This document shows positions 63,783 to 64,000 of a stretch of 64,000 bases of DNA, in pieces. Source of the DNA: Shewanella ulleungensis (GTDB lineage: Bacteria; Pseudomonadota; Gammaproteobacteria; Enterobacterales; Shewanellaceae). The notes below the pieces were generated by a model that searched no databases, had not been told where the DNA came from, and saw only the letters and a list, made by a program, of their open reading frames with translations. The stretch's first letter is position 1, and each line of letters starts with the position of its first letter. The translations under genes were made by a program, and so were the position numbers. The stretch covers positions 829,982 through 893,981 of the forward strand of contig NZ_BMQW01000001.1 of the NCBI RefSeq assembly GCF_014648315.1, given 5' to 3'.

Positions 63783-64000
63783 TTAATTACCTTGATAAAG
63801 TTTTAAAAATTTCTTACCGTAAACTTCAGCACTGGCTTCACTTCTATTATTATCAAAATGCCCCAATTCATGTCCGTACAGAAAACGAAGCCACCCATTT
63901 CTTGAACAAATAACATAACTCGTTTTCATGGCTTTGGCGAGGGTTACGAACGATGTAATCAACTCATCAATCTTTATCGATACAGCTAAAATATTATCGT
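63783..64000 (-). CDS. C-terminal part of an HExxH zinc-peptidase-like protein, cut by the window edge
   Basis: The visible ~72 residues read ILAVSIKIDELITSFVTLAK, then AMKTSYVICSRNGWLRFLYG, then HELGHFDNNRSEASAEVYGK and KFLKLYQGN before the stop. HELGH is the zinc-binding HExxH motif, and the glutamate in SEASAE could be the third ligand of a gluzincin-like site. The N terminus is outside the window, so domain layout and targeting are unknown. A decayed relative lies at 35546. It ends one base before the exported protein's ATG. Confidence 0.68.
   Translation of the reverse strand, partial: DNILAVSIKIDELITSFVTLAKAMKTSYVICSRNGWLRFLYGHELGHFDNNRSEASAEVYGKKFLKLYQGN

Noticed and set aside
56743..64000. 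Prophage or integrative element
   Set aside because: No integrase, phage structural gene, tRNA attachment site or conjugation gene is visible; the region only has gene fragments and repeats.
1..64000. rRNA, tRNA and known riboswitches
   Set aside because: No rRNA-like stretch, cloverleaf or riboswitch core was recognised by eye; a covariance-model scan would be needed to be sure.

Overview
The window reads as chromosomal DNA of a marine gammaproteobacterium, most likely Shewanella or a close relative. This is inferred from gene content: a Shewanella-type ornithine cyclodeaminase/CtlX pair, DesB/DesC-like desaturase genes, tandem BCCT carriers around cbpAM, an ovothiol pair, many LysR and c-di-GMP genes, and a MARPRQ-type Y1 transposase remnant. 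No rRNA, tRNA, CRISPR array or intact insertion sequence was seen.

Region 1 (1-9.3 kb) is metabolic. An Lrp/AsnC regulator diverges from an ornithine cyclodeaminase - CtlX - Na+/alanine-type symporter operon, which should turn citrulline or ornithine into proline. Then come a TetR regulator, a 2-keto-4-pentenoate hydratase-like protein, Dps, a DUF2127 membrane protein and a desaturase/ferredoxin-reductase pair. Region 2 (9.9-25.7 kb) is a patchwork of small stress and detoxification units, each next to its own regulator: a PACE efflux pump with LysR, an AraC/SnoaL/MDR-reductase/ABM-monooxygenase/DUF1330 group, two tandem LysR genes beside a DODA-type dioxygenase, an HD-GYP protein, an acyltransferase, LysR with a peroxiredoxin and an MFS carrier, and a Gfo/Idh oxidoreductase.

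Region 3 (26.3-33.3 kb) holds a stand-alone NAD(P)HX dehydratase and the most interesting intact operon: a VTC-domain polyphosphate-polymerase-like protein, a DUF4956 membrane protein and an OprP/OprO-like porin, packed with a 1-base gap and a 4-base overlap. It is followed on the other strand by a FIST sensor and a GGDEF/EAL protein. Region 4 (33.6-45.6 kb) has a methyltransferase, a lipoprotein beside a decayed gene, two overlapping diguanylate cyclase genes (the first apparently starting at ATA), a broken exported-protein gene, lrgAB with a LysR, and a cNMP/CBS/DUF294 protein with an exonuclease.

Region 5 (44-56.7 kb) groups two BCCT osmolyte carriers around cbpM-cbpA and an EEP-family protein, then NhaC, an ADP-ribosylglycohydrolase-like protein that overlaps ovoA tail to tail, and ovoB-ovoA for ovothiol. 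Region 6 (56.7-64 kb) is accessory DNA: exported small proteins and lipoproteins, an ankyrin/TPR protein, an HExxH protein cut by the window end, and several gene fragments (a Y1 transposase N terminus, a metzincin fragment, a C-terminal fragment of an unidentified protein), with two short sequences present twice. A decayed relative of the HExxH gene also sits next to a lipoprotein gene near 35.6 kb, so this pair has occurred at least twice in the window.
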